Part shown: one piece after another, positions 39,435 through 51,602 of the stretch
Position numbering within the stretch: position 1 is the stretch's first letter
Layout of the letters: the number at the start of each line of letters is the position of its first letter
Assembly (NCBI GenBank): GCA_025094145.1
Contig: JALLLS010000003.1
Span: forward strand, 620,001 to 684,000
DNA: 64,000 nucleotides
Source of the DNA: Spinellus fusiger
Taxonomy: Eukaryota > Mucoromycota > Mucoromycetes > Mucorales > Phycomycetaceae
Direction: 5' to 3'
Notes under the pieces: model-generated
Told to the model about the DNA's origin: nothing
What the model saw: only the letters and a program-made list of their open reading frames with translations
The model's database searches: none
Translations under genes and position numbers: made by a program

Positions 39435-40560
39435 GACAATCACTCCAGGTAGATACGACAGCTGTGGTGACTGTTATTGTAATGGGTGAGTCTCAAGCAA
39501 TGAGTCGGCTTGTTTATTTTGTAGTGAACTGATAATGTGCTCTTGCGACGCGTTTTGTATATTATTTGTTGTCCGAAGATTGTGAACGTCAGCGTGACTA
39601 CCCCACAGGCAACCCTCAGGAAGCGGAGAGAATGCACTACTGCTATTAATATTAGTGTAATTATTAGTATAATTATTAGTGTTAGTATCAGTGTTGGTGT
39701 TAGTGTTGGTGCTATTAGGGAAGAACTGCTGCTGTTGGGGCGTTGGTAATATATGTATATGTATATCCATTTCTATAGTGTTCAAATCATCAGAAACAAA
39801 AGGTGCGTCTTGTAATATGAGATATATTTTACAAAGCCAATATGCATCTAATAGCTAACTAACTTATATGCTGTCTCTACTAGACACATTGGACTCTATG
39901 AAAATGACAGAAATCAATTCTCTTCCAAAAGCATAGGAGAGGATTCCTCACATATATTTTTCCTCACATATATTAATACATGCCAGGGATAAAATAACTT
40001 TTATTTTTTAATTTGCAACAGTATAAAGTAGGTTGGCAAATCTACACCAGACTCCTCTTGTCCTGTCCTTATTTTATGCCAACTGTCATCACTCTAGGCA
40101 TTGATCGCAGTCACAAACAAAGAATTGCTTCTGTGGAGCAGTGCATAAAGATACTTAAACCTCCAACGAGTGAGCCTGTAGAGAATCCTCACTCTATCAC
40201 CATTCTCTTTATTCCTTCCATTTCTCTTTATTTCTTTCATTCCCTAGTAAACAGTGATAAATAAGGTGGCTTTGTTGTGTTCTCATAATCACACCTGCAG
40301 GCACTTGTTAGACTGCACAAAGACACTCTATAAAGACACTACACTCTACACATTGAGGTTGAGTTTATATTGTTGAAAGGAGAAATAGGCCAATGCACCC
40401 TCTTTTTAAACAAGCATCTCAACCCTATTCTATTTTTACACGTCACATTCAGTCTTTAAAAGTTTCTTTCTATAAAATATAAAATATAAAATATATAAAA
40501 TAAAAATAAAAATAAAAATAAAAAGAGTGCCTAGAGAAAGGTATCAGCAAAGACAAGACT
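39435..40560. other. Divergent spacer between Nup192 and PARN
   Basis: It contains an ATTAGTGTT-type degenerate tandem region (39645-39715) that makes an Asn/Thr-rich minus frame (39474-39785), probably not a gene, plus copy 1 of a dispersed repeat (39779-39992) and AAAT/ATAAA simple repeats near 40,480-40,525 just before the PARN ATG. Confidence 0.5.
39779..39992 (+). repeat. Dispersed repeat family R1, copy 1
   Basis: Shares a run of similar segments with 42823-43017 in the same orientation: GTTCAAA..., AAACAAAAGGTG, TTTTACAAAGC, CTAATAG, TCTCTTCCAAAAGCATAGG and ATGCCAGGGAT. Similarity is interrupted by small indels. No terminal inverted repeat or coding potential was seen. Confidence 0.75.
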
Positions 40561-42789
40561 ATGGAAATCCCTAGACAGCAATTTATACAGAAACTGCCTC
40601 TTATTAAGGCTGCTATTGACGAATGTGATTTTATAGCTATTGACGCTGAGTTCTCTGGTGGGTTGGAATTGGAAAAGAGACACACGCTTATAGGACTAGG
40701 CTTGCATAGACCAGGCACAAGCAATAGAGTGGATACCTTAGAAAACCGCTATCTTGAATATGTAGCAGCAACACAGCGCTTTATTATTACTCAGTTTGGG
40801 CTGTCTACATTCAAGTGGGATGAACCCTCAGGTCGCTATATTGCCAAGCCCTTCAACTTTTATGTTTTTCCAACTGTCATGTCAGGCAAAACACCAGCCA
40901 ACAAAACATTTGTCACTCAAGTCCAGGCATTCGATTTCCTTGCAAAACAGCAGTTTGACTTTAACAAGGTATTTGCAAGTGACAAAAAGTAGACTCAGTG
41001 TATGGAATAGTGGGTCTATCAAGGAGTGCCCTATATGACATTGGAGGAGGAGAAGACTTATGTAAAGAATGCTACTGAAAGACTCAATAATGAACTTCCT
41101 ACCATTCATATTGATGAAAAAGAACAGGGATTCATTAAGGCTGCTAGGTAAGTTATAAGAAAATAGAACACCCATCCATAATATGGAATATTATAGAGAG
41201 ACCATTGGTGCATGGTTGGCATTGGGCGAATCAAAGGGCGAAGGTGTCAATATCAACACCTATAATGCCTATCAGCGTCGATTAATATACCAAGAGATAC
41301 GCAACAAGTGAGAATAGGATACATGTGTAAATATACATATGTACATGTATATAAATATAAAAGATGACTCTCATTCATATTGGATATTAAGCTACAATGA
41401 ACTTGTAGCAGAAGGAAGAGGTGGATTCATTCGGGTTGTACACCTATCCCCTAGCAAAATGGAGAAAAGGGCCAAAGAACGTCAGAAACAGTTTGAGGTA
41501 GGTAGACAGCATGCATTTGTCGTTCTTTTCTTCTTCTTCCTAACATGCCTTGTTAACCTTATAAGAAAGACTGTGAGGAGGCAACAGGCTTAAGCAAAGT
41601 AGTGGGATGGATCTCTGAATCAAAGAAGATCCTTGTTGGCCACAATGTGCTGCTTGATCTCTGTCATATCATTAACCAATTTATAACTCCTCTGCCTGAT
41701 AACTTTTATGATTTCAAGACACTTGTTCATGAGTTGTTTCCAAAGTAAGTGAGCAGAAACCATTCATCTAGGCAAGTATATTCACAGTGTGTTCTTTACA
41801 GCATCGTGGATACTAAACATTTGTGCACAGCCTCTGATGAACTACGGGCACTAGTGAGTGATGATTCCTCACTCGAATCCCTTCGCTTTGAGACAGCAAA
41901 AAGTGCCTTTAAGAATCCTCGTATTGGTAAGAATACCAAATACAGACCATGATAAAGGAAGACTAATAAGTTATGCATTGATACTTTAGATACCGATTGG
42001 GAGTTTTCACGCTATCTTCATGACAAGGCACACGAAGCAGGTTATGATGCATTCATTACCGGCTCAGTGTTTCTCAGACTGACTTCTTATTTGGGTAATA
42101 CGGAAAATGAACTCAATAGGATAACCAGAGTAGAGTTAGTCATCTAATATCATTTTTATATCTACAGATACCTTAAAAAACCCTGTAGAAGAGCAACATG
42201 AAGAGGAAATAGAAGAAAAGAAAGAAGAACAAATTGAAGTATCAGAAACTACTTCAGCTTCTAAAAGTGGCTGGGATGAAAGTGATGATGAGCAAGATAA
42301 CAAAGAAGAGGATGTCTCTGAAATATACAACTACAACTCGAGACGAGTGCCTTTAGATGTTGGAGAGCCTGGATTTGTACTTGAAGAATTCATTAACAAG
42401 ATTACCATGATTAGAACTGGATATAAATACCTGAATTTGGTGGAAGCAGAAAGTAAGAAATGTTATAAATAGAAAAGGTCGAGACACTAACAAAGAACAT
42501 GACAGCTATCATCTGTCAGTCCAACACCTTTTATTTCCACTCTAAAACAGGCGAGATTGAACCCCAAGTTGTCTCTGACCTGTTTTTACCTTGTGGAAAG
42601 AACATTGTAGAGAAAATAGACAGTGAATCAGGATTTGTTGTGTATGAGAAATTAACGGAAAATGCTGCTACAGTCAAGGCTCGGCTTATTCAACTATCAA
42701 AAACTGCTCAGAATGCACCTCTTGGACTCACAATTGAAACAGTCAGAGAATATCTTGATAAGTTAAAAGACAATCATCACAGTAAATAA
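40561..42789 (+). CDS. PARN poly(A)-specific ribonuclease (CAF1/DEDD family)
   Basis: Nine exons: 40561-40968, 41011-41147, 41197-41307, 41392-41497, 41566-41744, 41802-41926, 41990-42094, 42168-42452 and 42506-42789, 579 aa (human 639). The DEDD nuclease residues are visible: 'FIAIDAEFSGG' with Asp28 and Glu30 (same numbering as human), 'KILVGHNVLLDLCHI' with the third Asp, and 'HEAGYDAFITGSVFLRL' with the last His and Asp. PARN hallmarks include 'FNFYVFP', 'FDFNKWVYQGVPYM' and 'VDTKHL'. An acidic Glu/Lys-rich insert (about 395-435) precedes an RRM-like end. It shortens poly(A) tails in RNA turnover and maturation. The last acceptor was placed at ACAG|CT, giving a 53-nt intron with a CTAAC branch site. 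Confidence 0.9.
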
Positions 42790-42822
42790 GCATTGTATTG
42801 TTATTGTTATTATTTAATACTA

Positions 42823-43017
42823 TTGTTCAAAAAAATCATAAACAAAAGGTGTGTTTGTAATATAATAAATATATTTCGCAAAGCTTTCTTCTATCTAATA
42901 GATTGATAGCTTATATACCTTTTCTATCTGATACATCAGTCTATATAAAACTACAAAAGCAATCTCTTCCAAAAGCATAGGAAGGATTTCTAGCATATTA
43001 ATATGCCAGGGATCAAA
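42823..43017 (+). repeat. Dispersed repeat family R1, copy 2
   Basis: Starts 34 bp after the PARN stop codon, so it probably supplies the PARN 3' UTR. Best conserved words are CTATTGTTCAAA, AAACAAAAGGTGTGTTTG, TATATTTCGCAAAGCTTT, TATACCTTTTCTA and TCTTCCAAAAGCATAGG. Confidence 0.78.
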
Positions 43018-43182
43018 TACTTCCATATTTGTAATACTATGTATACTATGTATACTATAGATGGTTATCTTGTTATAAGGAACAATAAAAACAATAGCCA
43101 ATCTTTAGCACAGAGAAGACTCTTTTTTTTCTCAATACTACCAGGTCAACTACAATATATCATAAAATGCAATAAAAACATA

Positions 43183-44551
43183 CAGTCCTATGTAATAAGT
43201 GACTAAAAAAATGAATTATTTTGAAAAATAAAATTTGAAAAATAGACATATCTATCAGTCTAAGATGATTATAATGAAAGGTTCATAGAATAACACAATA
43301 TTTGGAATAGTTGTTCTTTAGATGATTGTCTACATCCTCATAATAAAGGTGCTACTTAGTACTTTGTAGCAAAGCCTTTATTCTTCATCACAGTGGAGCA
43401 CCTCTTTGGCATGCTATCCACTATATTTCCCAGAAATTCATTTGGGATCTTCTCCCATTCACTACGCAGGCATAGCTCAATCTGTTTTGTATTGGTTATG
43501 CTTGTTCGACATGGCTAGATCTTCTTTTCAAGATAAGCCCAGACATGATCAATTGGGTTAAGATCTGGACTTTGTGCAGGCCAAAAATCAGAACCTTTAA
43601 TCATACATCTCTCTTGTTTGTACCATCTACTATATGCTCCTGTGTGGCAAGGTGCACCGTCTTTTTGGTAGAGCATGGTCTCATTGAGGTCTTATTTCAA
43701 TTTTTGAAACCAGGGAAGAAAGTATTTAGCAAGCACATTGACATACTTGTCTTGATTAACTGATCCCTCCAAGAGTACAAGAGGTTCTACACCTCCACGC
43801 CAAAAGCAACCCCACACCATGACTGAACCCTTGCCATAATTGTATGCTCTTTGCGTATGACGCTTCTCATACCTTTCATCTTTCTTCCTGATCAGTCTAG
43901 TCCCTTTATCATTGCCCACAACTGTAAAACAAGACTCATCAGACCAAACGACGTTACCCCATCTCTCCACTGGCCAATCAGCCTTGTTTTTACACTATTC
44001 CAATCGCCTTTGCTTGTGAGTAAGTGTCATACTAGGTTGTTTTGACGGTGAGCATGAAAAAACCCCAGGTTCATTCATGTATTTTAAAAATGTGCCACGG
44101 CAAATATCCACGCCTGTATCATTCATATTTTTAAATGAAATTTAATTATTTGTATAGGGTATCTACGAATAGACAAAACCATTGCCAATCTTGAAGTAGA
44201 TAAAACCTTTTCAAGTCTTCCTGTAAGCATTATGGGTCGGTTTCTGCCTTTGTTATTATACAATGGGACAATCTTGCCCACTGTGCTCTTTGGGATGTCA
44301 ACATCGTCAGCAATCTCTTGATAAGTAGCATGTCTTTTCCATTGTCCTATGATTTGACCTCTAATAAACATATTATGCTCTCTTCTTTTGGTGGGACTAT
44401 CTTTATGTTCTTGGCTAAGAGTTGGCTGATTTTTATTACTTAGTCTTTTTTTTAATAAGCTATAAAATAAAATAAAAGACCTCTATTTTATTTTTTGAAG
44501 AATAAAAAATATAAATATATCTTTTGTCTGGTCACTTATTATATAGGACTG
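43183..44551 (-). mobile_element. Tc1/mariner transposon A, complete ends, decayed transposase
   Basis: A 1369-bp element flanked by TA on both sides (43181-43182 and 44552-44553). Terminal inverted repeats are 21 bp with one mismatch: the left end reads CAGTCCTATGTAATAAGTGA and continues C; the right end is its complement with A for G at position 10. The minus-strand transposase keeps 'QEIADDVDIPKSTVGKIV' (HTH), 'VVWSDESCFTVVG' (first Asp), 'GSVMVWGCFWRGGVEPLV' (family block) and 'QSPDLNPIDHVW' (second Asp region), but frames are broken several times between 43,377 and 44,371. The ends are intact enough to have been moved by a helper transposase. Confidence 0.92.
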
Positions 44552-44553
44552 TA

Positions 44554-46359
44554 GAAACAGACGCCCGATCCAAATGACAGAAAAAAATATTATCATTGAC
44601 AGGAATACCAAGCGACGTACTTTTTTTTGTGGTTATTATAATGAATAAAGGATCGGTGAAGGACATAGTTATATTAAAGTATTTGAAGTGAGTCTCCACT
44701 ATTAATTATCCGCTATTCCCATTTTTTGTAACAGATAATAATAATAAAAACTATCAAAGGATTCTGTGTGTACCATTGATATATATTTGGTACTCATGTG
44801 GTACACATATATCCTCTCTCTTTTTTTATATAAGACATTGGATGACAGGTAGATTGATAAGAGAAAAGAATGATTTACTAAGTCATAATAATAAAGTGTC
44901 TTTATTAATTGGTCATTTTTACAGTGTAAAGTATTAGGAACAATATTATATTTGTCTTGACTGTTCTACTTTCTTTTTATTGATTAGAATAGAAATAAAG
45001 AAAAGCTTTTAGTTTACACTAAAGATACCTAATAAAAGTAAAAATGGCTACATGTCTTACCATCCAGTACAATAAAATAAATACAGTATATTTCAAAGAA
45101 TATGACCATCAGCTCAATAAGTGATTGATTCTTTTACTGTGGGTTTAGTTGAGCTATAGATATAGTTTAAGATATGTATTTTTATATAATATGTTTATAT
45201 CATTTATAGATTGGACTTGAGGGTTATCTTATGTCATATGATGAAGCAATAAGAATTTATTTATTTATAAAAAGTACTTTCAGTAACAAGAGTACAAAAA
45301 GAAAAAGAAAAAATGTGAAAGTAGGAAAAATAGGTGATGCAAGGCTACCCCATCTCAGCCTGACCCTTAAGGAAATAAAGACACCAATGTTTCTACTTTG
45401 TGTTCTATAATAATTTATATGTCTCAATCCTTCAATGATATTTACAATTTTGCTATAGCTATTGAATTTTAATATAGGTTCATGAGGAGTAATCAGGGTG
45501 TTGTCTTTGAGTTTTTAGGCCAAAGGTATACGGAACAGTAGAACATGTAGTTAAACTCTAATAAAATTAGATATAGTCATCTTATTAGTACAGTGGCTCC
45601 ACCTCCAGAGTTTGCTTTCTAATGAACTAAATTCGCATTTGTTACCATCAAAGTTCGTTTTATTATAATAATATTATGTTTACATATCACTCAAATGAAT
45701 AGCAGTTATTTTTATGAAAATAGTAGATGTAATATTGTGACTGAACAGAGAAATGAGGCCAGAGGCCTGAAAGAAGAAGTCGATCCTTACAATCTTGGCA
45801 CTTTGTTGACATAGTCTCAGCACCAAGCTTTTCAAAGCCGCCTTCCTACTGAGGATATAAAAGAGATTGATATAAAGATGGAGGAAATAGGTGAAGAGCT
45901 ATCAAGGCAGGCGCCTAGTGGTAAAAACTACAAGACATGTTATGACAAACAGAAATCAGTCATATCTAATTTGAATAGAATCAAGCTATAGAAGGCCACT
46001 CCTGCACATAAAAAACAAATTGAAATACGTACTGCACAGAATTAAACAAAAAATTCTTAAAGAAGATCCTGACTGGAATATTTACAAGAAGCAAACGAAC
46101 ATGTTTAATCGAAAGCATTTGAAATTTCAGCAGGAGCACAAACAGTATCTTCATGAACTTTATTGATAATTATACCTAGGCAATGAGGCATAAATTCAAG
46201 GTCAATATCAGTGAGTCAAGGGTGCCAAGGTCAGTGTCAGTCAGTCAAGGTCGATATCAGTGAGTCAAGGTTGATGAAGAACATCTACAAGCCTATAAAT
46301 TAGTATTGAAAATTAGGAAGCCTCTTACACTCAATATACTGAGGTGATGGAAAGACTTA
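44554..46359. other. AT-rich inter-element DNA with a decayed reading frame
   Basis: No intact gene. A frame starting near 45,693 (ATG) reads 'TEQRNEARGLKEEVDPYNLG' before a stop, then stretches such as 'DIKEIDIKMEEIGEELSRQ' and 'KNYKTCYDKQKSVISNLNR' separated by stops to about 46,150, so a protein gene of unknown family has decayed here. Short GTCAGTGAGTCAAGG-type repeats occur at 46,196-46,275. A sequence CAGTGGCTCCACCTCC at about 45,593 could be a transposon terminus, but no partner was found. Confidence 0.45.
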
Positions 46360-46522
46360 GCAAATGTTTCAGAAGAATTTGCTTTAGTATTTTTAGATAG
46401 AATATTATGATAAGTAGAAAAGGTATAAAAGCTAGCTATTCATTAGACATCAAAGCTTTGCGAAATATACTTCTTACATTACCAAACACACCTTTTGTTT
46501 TTATATTTTGAACAATAGCATT
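46360..46522 (-). repeat. Dispersed repeat family R1, copy 3 (inverted)
   Basis: The complement of this segment reads CTATTGTTCAAAATATAAAA, AAACAAAAGGTGTGTTTGG, TATATTTCGCAAAGCTTT and TATACCTTTTCTA, matching copy 2 word for word over the first 110 bp and more weakly beyond. Tc1 element B is inserted about 5 bp to its right. Confidence 0.75.
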
Positions 46523-46527
46523 AACTA

Positions 46528-47883
46528 CAATGGCTTTTAATAAAACAAGGGATATTTCAAATTTAGACCATAATTTTACCCTTAAGAATTTTTTTTGTTA
46601 AACATTCTTTATTTATTGCTTTTCCACTATAATTTCTACCTCATCTAACACCACCAAACACACCAATAACCTCTTGGAAATAAGAAGAAGAAAAATTGAT
46701 AGCTTCACCCACTGTCTCATTGCTCAAGAGGCCACTGTCAATGGGACCAGTCAGTCCGCCATTACTGCTAGGTTTGGAGTTTGTCAGCAGTCTGTTTCCC
46801 GTATCGTAAAGAGATACAAAGAAACTGGCTGCTTCAAGGCCAAGAAGAGCACTGGGCAAAAGCCCATTCTTAATGAGAGGGATGAGAGAGAGGTCAGTTG
46901 CGAAGTGGGGAGGGATTCATTCCAGACAATGGATCAGCTTCGCAAGCAGATGACCACCCAAGTGTGCATGAGCACTTTTAGAAAATGATGAAGAAGCTTG
47001 GCTTGTTTTCTTTCAGAGTGGTTAAGAAAGCCTGCTCTCATCAACAAGCATAAGAAGTTGAGGCTTGCTTGGGCCAAGGCCTACCTCCACTGGACAGAAG
47101 AAGACTAGAAGACAGTCATCTGGTCCGATGAGTCAAAGTACCAACTGATGAGGACCAACAACCGCAACAGAGTGGTGCGCAAGAAGAAGGAGGGGCTGCT
47201 CCTAAAGAACATCAAGCCCACCATGAAGTTTGGAGGTGGCAGCGTGATGGTGTGGGGATCTTTCTCTGGTGAAGGTGTCGGGAGATTGGCGCCTGTGAAG
47301 GGCATTATAGACAGCAGAGGATACATTGAGATCTTAAAGAAGGAATACTGCCCTGAGCTGGCCCAACTCAAGGCACTGAATCCATAGATTGATTATGTTC
47401 TTCAAGAGTACAATGCCAGCTGCCACAAGAGTAGTGAGTCCAGGTTGTGGAAGGCAAATGAGAGCATTGTCACTATAGAGGGGTGGCCCTTACAAAGCCC
47501 CAACCTCAACCCTATAAAGCATTTGTGGGAGGAGCTAGACAGAGCCATCAGAAAGAGGATGATCCCAGCAAGCTCCCTTCAATATTTGGAGGTGCTCTTT
47601 GGAAGAATGAGAAAATATTCCCAAGGACACCACAGACACCCTCATCAGCATGCATCAGAGATGTAGGGCCATCATTGAGGCCAAGGGTGGAAACACCAAA
47701 TATTGAAGTTTTCCACCCAATAAATTTGTATCTATTATCTTGTTGACCTTCTTTATACTTCATCCAATTTTCAAGTCTCTACTGTGTGTTTAATGTGTGT
47801 TTTTATTACAAAGAATAAGTATTTCCTATTACAGAAGTATACTGGGACATGAAAAATCTTCCTTATTATTTTGAAAGCCATTG
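46528..47883 (+). mobile_element. Tc1/mariner transposon B
   Basis: A 1356-bp element between TA dinucleotides (46526-46527 and 47884-47885). The ends are CAATGGCTTTTAATAAAACA on the left and CAATGGCTTTCAAAATAATA on the complement of the right: ten identical bases, then diverged. The plus-strand transposase reads an HTH half ('SQSAITARFGVCQQSVSRIV', 'KQMTTQVCMSTFR'), then broken frames with 'FGGGSVMVWGSFSGEGVGRL' (47,227 on) and 'GWPLQSPNLNPIKHLWEELD' (47,481 on). The initiator ATG seen in the related copy at 63,473 is lost and there are several frameshifts, so it is non-autonomous. Confidence 0.9.
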
Positions 47884-47885
47884 TA

Positions 47886-48694
47886 TATAAATTAAATATA
47901 TTAATATGCATAATACAATTTTTAATGTTTACATAAAATTATAGATACCTTAGTTTACAATATATTTATATATTTATTGTAGACAAAATTAGATTATATG
48001 TGATATAGCAGCAGCTATAGTGTGGATAGTTGACAACTTTGCCAAGATGTAGACAGTGTTAAAAAGTTAATAAGATTAATAGCTATAGCTAACAACACAA
48101 GGAAACAGTGTATAAAAACCTCATCAATTAAATTTTTAATAAACATCAAGCTTTTGTGTTTACATTAAGTATTGTTGGGACCATTAAGAGAAGCAAGGAT
48201 TGCTTAAAGAATAGTTGCCTAGTTACCAATTGTGCTCAAATTGTGTGTTGTATTCTTGCCTCTGTACCCCTTAGTTTTTCCTGTATCTAAATTTGTGTCT
48301 AAACTCTGTTTTGCTATCCCTGCTAGAGACCAAATACCTACCCATTCATCTCTCTGGTAGTCCTGTTGATAACTGCAGTGCCCTATATTACATATATAAA
48401 CAAAATTATATCCATAAACAGTATCTCTTCTTGTGGATATAATCTCTCTCATAATTAAAAATATTTATATAACCCTATCAATGTTATAATATATGAATGT
48501 ATGATGTTATGTATATTTATAGTTAGGTAGACAAAATATCCTTTAAAAAACATAAGTATTTTTATTATATATTATATATTCTGTATACTGTGTTTGTCCC
48601 TCAGTGTTAGATACTTAAATAGTTTAGGATTTAAAATATAACTACTTAAATATTTAGTAACATTATTACCAAAAGCATTATTTATAATATGGTC
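47886..48694. other. AT-rich spacer
   Basis: No gene, TIR or tandem repeat supported. The frame at 48219-48452 (minus) shows no motif. Confidence 0.5.
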
Positions 48695-48965
48695 TACCCT
48701 GAGATTGTTCAGACAGGTAGATTAACAAGACTGAACAAAGATAATTTTTATTGAGTAAAGAAAGGTTCACTATTTATACTTTTGGTGGGTGCTTATCCTT
48801 CAGTGGCTTCTACCTTATGGTAGGATAATCTATTCTACCTTATGGTAGTTATGATAGTCAACCTTATGGCTGCTTCACAATTACAACTAAATGGTTGGTG
48901 GGGACATTCTACCTTATGGTAGAATTCACTCTCTTTGACCTTATGGTCGGTGTCTATATTACTAC

Positions 48966-51602
48966 TGTCGTGTTCCGACTTCAATCCAAAGATTCTTCAT
49001 GAATTGGTCAACATGAGTAGTATGCTGTGACATTCAGAATACTCTATGAAAGCTTGAGTGCACACAAGTAACATAGTACATCTCTGTATCATCTCACTGA
49101 TTGGTCGTAACTACAAATCAACCTTCTAAGCTCAAATTATTATCGGACACTTAATGAGCTGCCTTCATCTATAAATCCTTAGTGGATTAAATAAGACCTT
49201 TCTTCAACACACAAATCCGCATCAACATCAATGGGCACCTCTCCGATCCTGTCACCCAAGCAAGAGGGATCAGGCAGGGAGACCCACTATCGCCAGTCCT
49301 TTTCAACTTTGTCCTCGAACCACTCCTTCTCGCCATCCAAGATGATCCTCTCTTCAGAGGTCATTCCATCCCTTATGCCTCCCCTCCCCTATGCCTCAAA
49401 GTCCTTGCCTATGCCGACGACATCCTTGCCTGCCCCAGCACACCCTCCGACCTCATTCGCCTCCGCCACCACCTCGACACCTACAGCCTCGCCTCCAATG
49501 CCCGTGCTAATCTTGACAAAACCCACGCCTTCTCCCTCTCCGGTGCACCTCTGCCTGAATGGCATGAGCCACTTATAAGAGCTGGTATTCCCTCATGGAT
49601 CGACCGCTCTTCTCCTTCTCCTCTCATTTACCTCGGCTATCCCCTCATCCACACTCCTTCACAACGCAACACCTATGCCACCCAACTCCTCGCCACCATC
49701 CAGCAAGCACTCTACATTCATTCACAGCGATTCCTGCCAGTTCGAAGAAGAGCCACTGTGGTTAACACTTTGGTTCTCTCCAAGCTTTGGCATGTTCTCC
49801 ATCTTGTCTGGTTTCCTGTCTCTTTCCATGCCAAATTGAAATCCATGATAAGTAAGTTCCTGATGAGAAGGATGTTTCCTCCCATCAGCTATGCCAACCT
49901 ATGTCTCCCTCGTCACTGTGGTGGTCTTGGTGTGCTGGATCCGTCCACTCAACAGGTCTCCCTCCAGTTTTGTTGGCTCCTTCCTCTCCTTCGTCCTGTC
50001 ACCCACTATGCTCCCCTTCCCATTCTCTGGCTTCGTGCCTATTTTTCTTATTATATGTCTCTTTCTTCTTCTTTCTATGCCCCCGATTATGTCTTTCTTT
50101 TTTCCTGCTTTTCGTTCTGCTCTACGTCTGCCCCATTCACATTCCTTCAATCTTCTTTTCTTGGCTTTCGACCGTCTCCCCCTTCCACAATTGTGCAGTG
50201 ACTTGTCTCCTGCTACATGTCTTCGCCTTCCTTTGACATCCATATGGATATCCTCTACTACCGACCCCACTCCAGCTAGGCCAGGCCTCAAACACCTTAC
50301 AGTTGCCGATGCATATTACTATGACCTCCCCACACAATCCCTACAACGTCGTCCTCGGACAGATCGGCCTATGCGTCCCTACCTCCTCTCTCATTTCTTC
50401 CGCGATGTGGATAACCACCATATCATCCACCCTCCATTCTTCATCCACTCATGCACACCTCATATGAACCCACAGTCATTATATCCCGATACTGTGGATA
50501 TTCCTTCTTCCCCCCTCACGACATCCTTTTTCAACTTGCCACCTATGCACTCATTCTCTTCACAAGTTTTCCGCTCATTATGCCATCCATCACCTATGCC
50601 AAACTCTTCTCCTGCTGCCTCGCTTCCACCCAGCAAGTGGAAAGCCTTTTGGAAGGCACCTATGTCACATGTGGCAAGGAATGTCTGGTTTCGCCTGTTG
50701 CATGGCAAACTATCATCATTGTCACTCCTTCACCACATTATGCCCACCATTGTCCTGTCACCCGCATGCCGCCTATGCTCTCACCCTCACCACAGTCCCA
50801 ATCATTTCTTGGTGACTTGTCCAAGGGTATGGCCTGTCTGGATGGCTATTTTGCCATATTGGCTCAACATATACACTCCTTTACAAACAGACATCATCCA
50901 GCATTTACATTCCTTTTCTCTCCCTCCCAATGGACCTCTGACCAGTAGTCAAGTCTTTGGGGCGGTAATACAGGCAATTTGGCATGCCTACTGGGCCAGC
51001 CACTTCCACAACTCTCCTTTCCTTTCTTCCACCGTCACTAAATGTGCTCGATCCTTCCTCACCACTCTCATCCGCGAAAACGAAGACATGTCATAGTCTA
51101 GAATATTTTTACCTTTATGTCCTTTTCTCTCATTTTTCTTCCTTTTAGCTAGTTCTGTTTTCTTTCTTATTCTTTTTTCTCTCTAATTTTCTGCAAGTGA
51201 TTTGTGTCCAATATGTTTTCCCAGTCAGACCTCTCAGTGCGACGTGTGACTACGTAAAAGACGCTTAATAAAAAAGTGTCTTATACAAAAAAAAATTAAA
51301 TAAGACCTATCAAAGGCAATTAAAAGCGAAGACATAATAGATGGCTCTATAATGGTGTGCTTATTCAATGAACCAACCATAAGGCTACACCTATGTAAAC
51401 TACCATAGGATAAATCATCTACACCAACCATACGGTTGCATCTATCAATAAGCTATGCCATGGACTAATCATTAACTACCAAAAGGTAGAATGCCACTGA
51501 AGGATAAGCACCCACAAAAAGTATAAATAATGAACCACCCTTCACTTAATAAAAATTATCTTTGTTCAGTCTTGTTACTTTCTACTTGTCTGAATAATCA
51601 CA
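48966..51602 (-). mobile_element. Inner solo LTR of the same family, inverted and interrupted
   Basis: On the plus strand it starts TGTCGTGTTCC and ends GAATAATCACA, with a 5-bp duplication ACTAC at 48961-48965 and 51603-51607. Removing it restores ...TATATT-ACTAC-CTTATGG... in the outer LTR. Own sequence is 48966-49185 plus 51295-51602; the LINE with its 13-bp duplication sits between. Confidence 0.93.
49199..51294 (+). mobile_element. 5'-truncated LINE (APE-type non-LTR retrotransposon), 3' part
   Basis: Flanked by a perfect 13-bp target-site duplication ATTAAATAAGACC (49186-49198 and 51295-51307) and ending in a short poly(A) after TTATAC. The coding part (49,200-51,096) starts inside the reverse transcriptase. 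It shows 'ARGIRQGDPLSPVLFNFVLE', the catalytic 'LAYADDILA', 'LGYPL' and the thumb region, then after one frameshift near 50,150 the C-terminal zf-RVT region ('NVWFRLLHGKL', 'CRLCSHPHHSPNHFLVTCP'). The stop is at 51,094-51,096. 5' truncation is normal for target-primed insertion. Confidence 0.93.

Noticed and set aside
39474..39785. Asn/Thr-rich 103-codon frame upstream of Nup192
   Set aside because: The central third is encoded by a degenerate ATTAGTGTT repeat and the remainder has no conserved feature.
42453..42472. A 20-nt intron in PARN (GTAAGA...AATAG)
   Set aside because: The frame works, but a 53-nt intron with the same donor, a CTAAC branch site and acceptor ACAG at 42,505 also keeps frame and is a normal size.
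49891..50291. Long alternative frames over the LINE (both strands)
   Set aside because: The correct RT frame (49,200-50,201) carries all RT motifs; the 401-codon frame is real only after the frameshift near 50,150.
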